A stretch of 8,621 nucleotides of DNA. It comes from Spirochaetaceae bacterium. GTDB lineage: Bacteria; Spirochaetota; Spirochaetia; Treponematales; Breznakiellaceae. Positions 7,761 to 8,621 of this stretch are shown here, piece after piece. Under the pieces are notes generated by a model, which saw only the letters and a list, made by a program, of their open reading frames with translations, was not told where the DNA came from and did no database searches. Made by a program: the position numbers and the translations under genes. Position 1 is the stretch's first letter. The number at the start of each line of letters is the position of its first letter. Location: positions 1 through 8,621 of the forward strand of contig JAIRZA010000120.1 of the NCBI GenBank assembly GCA_031267475.1, given 5' to 3'.

Positions 7761-8246
7761 TAATTTCGCTTTAAGTTCGTTAAGAATAACAACAACGCCA
7801 TCCGGAGTTACGTTGGCGTGGACTTTCTCTGGAATACCGCCCGAAACCATTAGCGCGGGCGCAAGACTGCAAGCGCCGAGGCAGGCTACTGTTTGAACAG
7901 TGAAGCCGAGGTCGTCGGTGGTTATCTTCTTTTCGGAAAGCCCCAATTCAGAACGCAGGCGTTCTAAATTCGGAAGTGATTTACGGACGTGGCACGCGGT
8001 GCCGTCGCACACTTTGATGATAAATTTGCCCTTTGGCTGCAAGGAAAAATTCTCGTAGAACGTCGCTACGCCGTAGACGCGCGCCTCGCTGACATTCAGC
8101 TTTTCCGCCACATAGGGGAATGTTTCCGGCGGCAGATAGTTGTACTTTTCCTGTACTCCTTGCAGAATCGGAATGATTGAGCCGGGCTTTGCGCCCCACA
8201 CCTTAATTACGTCGTCTATGACGCTTAGGTCGATAGCTGTACTCAT
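7758..8246 (-). CDS. hydC: Hydrogenase 2Fe-2S subunit HydC (NuoE-like, HndA)
   Basis: HydC is the small thioredoxin-fold subunit that carries one 2Fe-2S cluster next to HydB in trimeric [FeFe]-hydrogenases; it is homologous to NuoE of complex I. The 162-residue product has the family's N-terminal helical region (GSIIPILQGVQEKYNYLP, VSEARVYGVATFYENF) and then the cluster ligands in C-x4-C and C-x3-C spacing: Cys80, Cys85, Cys122 and Cys126 (VCDGTAC and ACLGAC). The C-terminal half ends with the usual NVTPDGVVVIL strand and helix. It is the first gene of the hydCBA operon. The ATG at 8246 follows AAGGAG about 9 bases upstream, preceded by a long structured leader and a sigma-70-type promoter. 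No HndB-like fourth gene is present, so the complex is probably trimeric. Confidence 0.95.
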   Translation of the reverse strand: MSTAIDLSVIDDVIKVWGAKPGSIIPILQGVQEKYNYLPPETFPYVAEKLNVSEARVYGVATFYENFSLQPKGKFIIKVCDGTACHVRKSLPNLERLRSELGLSEKKITTDDLGFTVQTVACLGACSLAPALMVSGGIPEKVHANVTPDGVVVILNELKAKL

Positions 8247-8254
8247 GAACTTTG

Positions 8255-8270
8255 TCTCCTTTCAAGGAAA
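8255..8270 (-). promoter_or_regulatory. hydC ribosome binding site within a small hairpin
   Basis: On the - strand UUUCCU (8270-8265) can pair with AGGAGA (8260-8255) around the tetraloop UGAA, giving six pairs including one U-G. The 3' arm contains most of the Shine-Dalgarno AAAGGAGA that precedes the hydC ATG. Folding would partly hide the ribosome binding site. The RBS is clear; the regulatory role is inferred. Confidence 0.6.
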
Positions 8271-8284
8271 TTTTGTTGGATTTA

Positions 8285-8397
8285 GAGCTAATTTCAGAAC
8301 CGTTTATTTTGAAATTGGCTCTTGCGGTTTCTTGGGCAACGCCTTGTAAAACCACGTTTTTAAATCGCGGTTTCAAAATCTGATGTCATGAAACCGC
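8285..8397 (-). repeat. Structured repeat element, copy A (forms most of the hyd leader)
   Basis: Read on the - strand this has three hairpins: GCGGTTTC/GAAACCGC (8397-8390 with 8374-8367), GGTTT/AAACC (8353-8349 with 8330-8326), and an 11-bp stem GAGCCAATTTC/GAAATTAGCTC (8321-8311 with 8295-8285, one mismatched pair in DNA). The last two are joined by GCAAGAGCC, which runs into the third stem. Copy B at 8486-8617 has the same order, linker and hairpin core with different stem sequences. Confidence 0.6.
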
Positions 8398-8403
8398 CTA
8401 TTT

Positions 8404-8432
8404 AGTTTAAGCCTTAAAATAGCACAAGTCAA
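8404..8432 (-). promoter_or_regulatory. Sigma-70-type promoter of hydCBA
   Basis: On the - strand TTGACT (8432-8427, 5 of 6 matches to the -35 consensus) is followed after exactly 17 bases by TAAACT (8409-8404, 4 of 6 matches to the -10 consensus). The expected start is near 8397, a G. It is the best promoter match I found upstream of hydC. Confidence 0.75.
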
Positions 8433-8441
8433 CTTTTTTCG

Positions 8442-8476
8442 TGTAGATTTATTTTGCGCGCGCTGGTCAATCTACA
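8442..8476. promoter_or_regulatory. Inverted repeat upstream of the hyd -35 box, candidate operator
   Basis: TGTAGATT (8442-8449) and AATCTACA (8469-8476) are perfect 8-bp complements separated by 19 bases. The spacer contains GCGCGCGC (8456-8463), itself a palindrome nearly centred on the same axis. The element starts 10 bases upstream of the -35 hexamer, a usual position for an activator. It is not recognisable as a Rex or FNR/CRP site. It could instead be structural. Confidence 0.45.
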
Positions 8477-8485
8477 ATATCTCTT

Positions 8486-8617
8486 GAGCCTGTTCCAAAA
8501 CCGGTTATTTTGTAACAGGCTCTTGCAGTTTTTCGCCCTATGGGCGCGTCATGATGACGACAAAACTGCGGTTTTCATAGGTTGCTGGACAAGCTTTGCT
8601 TGTCTCCCCAAAAACTG
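8486..8617 (-). repeat. Structured repeat element, copy B (upstream of the hyd promoter, may run past the window end)
   Basis: On the - strand: a hairpin GACAAGC-aaa-GCTTGTC (8604-8588) inside a weak AAAAC/GTTTT stem (8615-8611 with 8575-8571, as written on +), then a stem GCAGTTTT/AAAACTGC (8569-8562 with 8532-8525) enclosing two tight hairpins, CGTCAT-c-ATGACG (8559-8547) and CGCCC-ata-GGGCG (8546-8534). The linker GCAAGAGCC follows, then a 15-bp stem with one mismatch (8522-8508 with 8500-8486). It shares linker and hairpin core with copy A. It lies upstream of the promoter, so it is probably not in the hyd mRNA; it may belong to an upstream transcript or be a dispersed repeat. Confidence 0.6.
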
Positions 8618-8621
8618 AAGT

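Larger units (their letters stand above)
8247..8397 (-). ncRNA. Predicted structured 5' leader of the hydCBA mRNA
   Basis: If transcription starts about 7 bases after the -10 box, the leader is about 151 nt and begins with GCGGUUUC (8397-8390). This segment can pair perfectly with GAAACCGC at 8374-8367 or with an identical GAAACCGC at 8331-8324, so two alternative folds compete. The second copy can also close a local hairpin (GGUUU with AAACC, 8353-8326, enclosing GGC-guu-GCC). A further hairpin follows (8321-8285), then the hairpin over the Shine-Dalgarno. Competing pairings ahead of a ribosome binding site are typical of cis-regulatory leaders, but I recognise no known riboswitch class and see no terminator in the leader. 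Whether it senses anything is unknown. Confidence 0.5.

Noticed and set aside
8140..8349. 69-codon + strand ORF across the hydC start and leader
   Set aside because: It is antisense to hydC, has no family resemblance, and its 3' part falls in the structured leader.
8485..8617. Integron attC site suggested by the long imperfect palindromes
   Set aside because: I cannot find the paired RYYYAAC and GTTRRRY core sites, and there is no integrase or cassette gene in the window.
8247..8621. CRISPR array or tRNA in the repeat-rich region
   Set aside because: There are two diverged structured copies rather than identical direct repeats with spacers. The branched fold of copy B has no tRNA arms or CCA-type end.

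Overview
The window most likely comes from a spirochaete, probably a Treponema-like gut or otherwise anaerobic species. Three things point there: the FlhB N-terminus carries the stretch HIDLQWFAAEDEGRTEEPTE, which I know from Treponema FlhB; the order fliR-flhB-flhA matches the spirochaete flagellar operon; and the other genes encode an oxygen-sensitive [FeFe]-hydrogenase of fermentative or acetogenic anaerobes. The genus is an inference from remembered family features, not a database match.

Left half, + strand (1 to about 4060): the 3' part of fliR (its start lies before the window), flhB overlapping it by 8 bases, an 86-base gap to the annotated flhA RBS region that holds an imperfect hairpin, and then flhA. 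All three are membrane components of the flagellar type III export gate. The operon ends in a perfect 18-bp hairpin with U tracts on both sides, shared with the convergent operon. In Treponema, flhF normally follows flhA; here the terminator and an unrelated operon follow instead.

Right half, - strand (8246 down to 4103): hydC-hydB-hydA, a compact operon with 9-base and 1-base gaps and each downstream Shine-Dalgarno placed in the end of the preceding gene. The products form a soluble trimeric NAD- and ferredoxin-linked [FeFe]-hydrogenase (HydABC/Hnd type, group A3-like). HydC (NuoE-like, one 2Fe-2S) and HydB (NuoF-like, FMN, NAD and several Fe-S clusters) pass electrons to HydA, which carries the H-cluster. 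Every expected cluster ligand is visible.

The most unusual part is the 375-base non-coding stretch upstream of hydC (8247-8621). It has a good sigma-70 promoter (TTGACT, 17 bases, TAAACT), a symmetric 8-bp inverted repeat just upstream of the -35, and a predicted leader of about 151 nt. In that leader one 8-nt segment at the expected 5' end can pair with either of two identical downstream segments, and the Shine-Dalgarno sits in a small hairpin. The leader is built from a multi-hairpin element (copy A) with a diverged second copy (copy B) upstream of the promoter. The two share a conserved core and linker, while their stems differ in sequence but remain paired. This looks like an undescribed structured repeat family, one copy of which may have become the regulatory leader of the hydrogenase operon.
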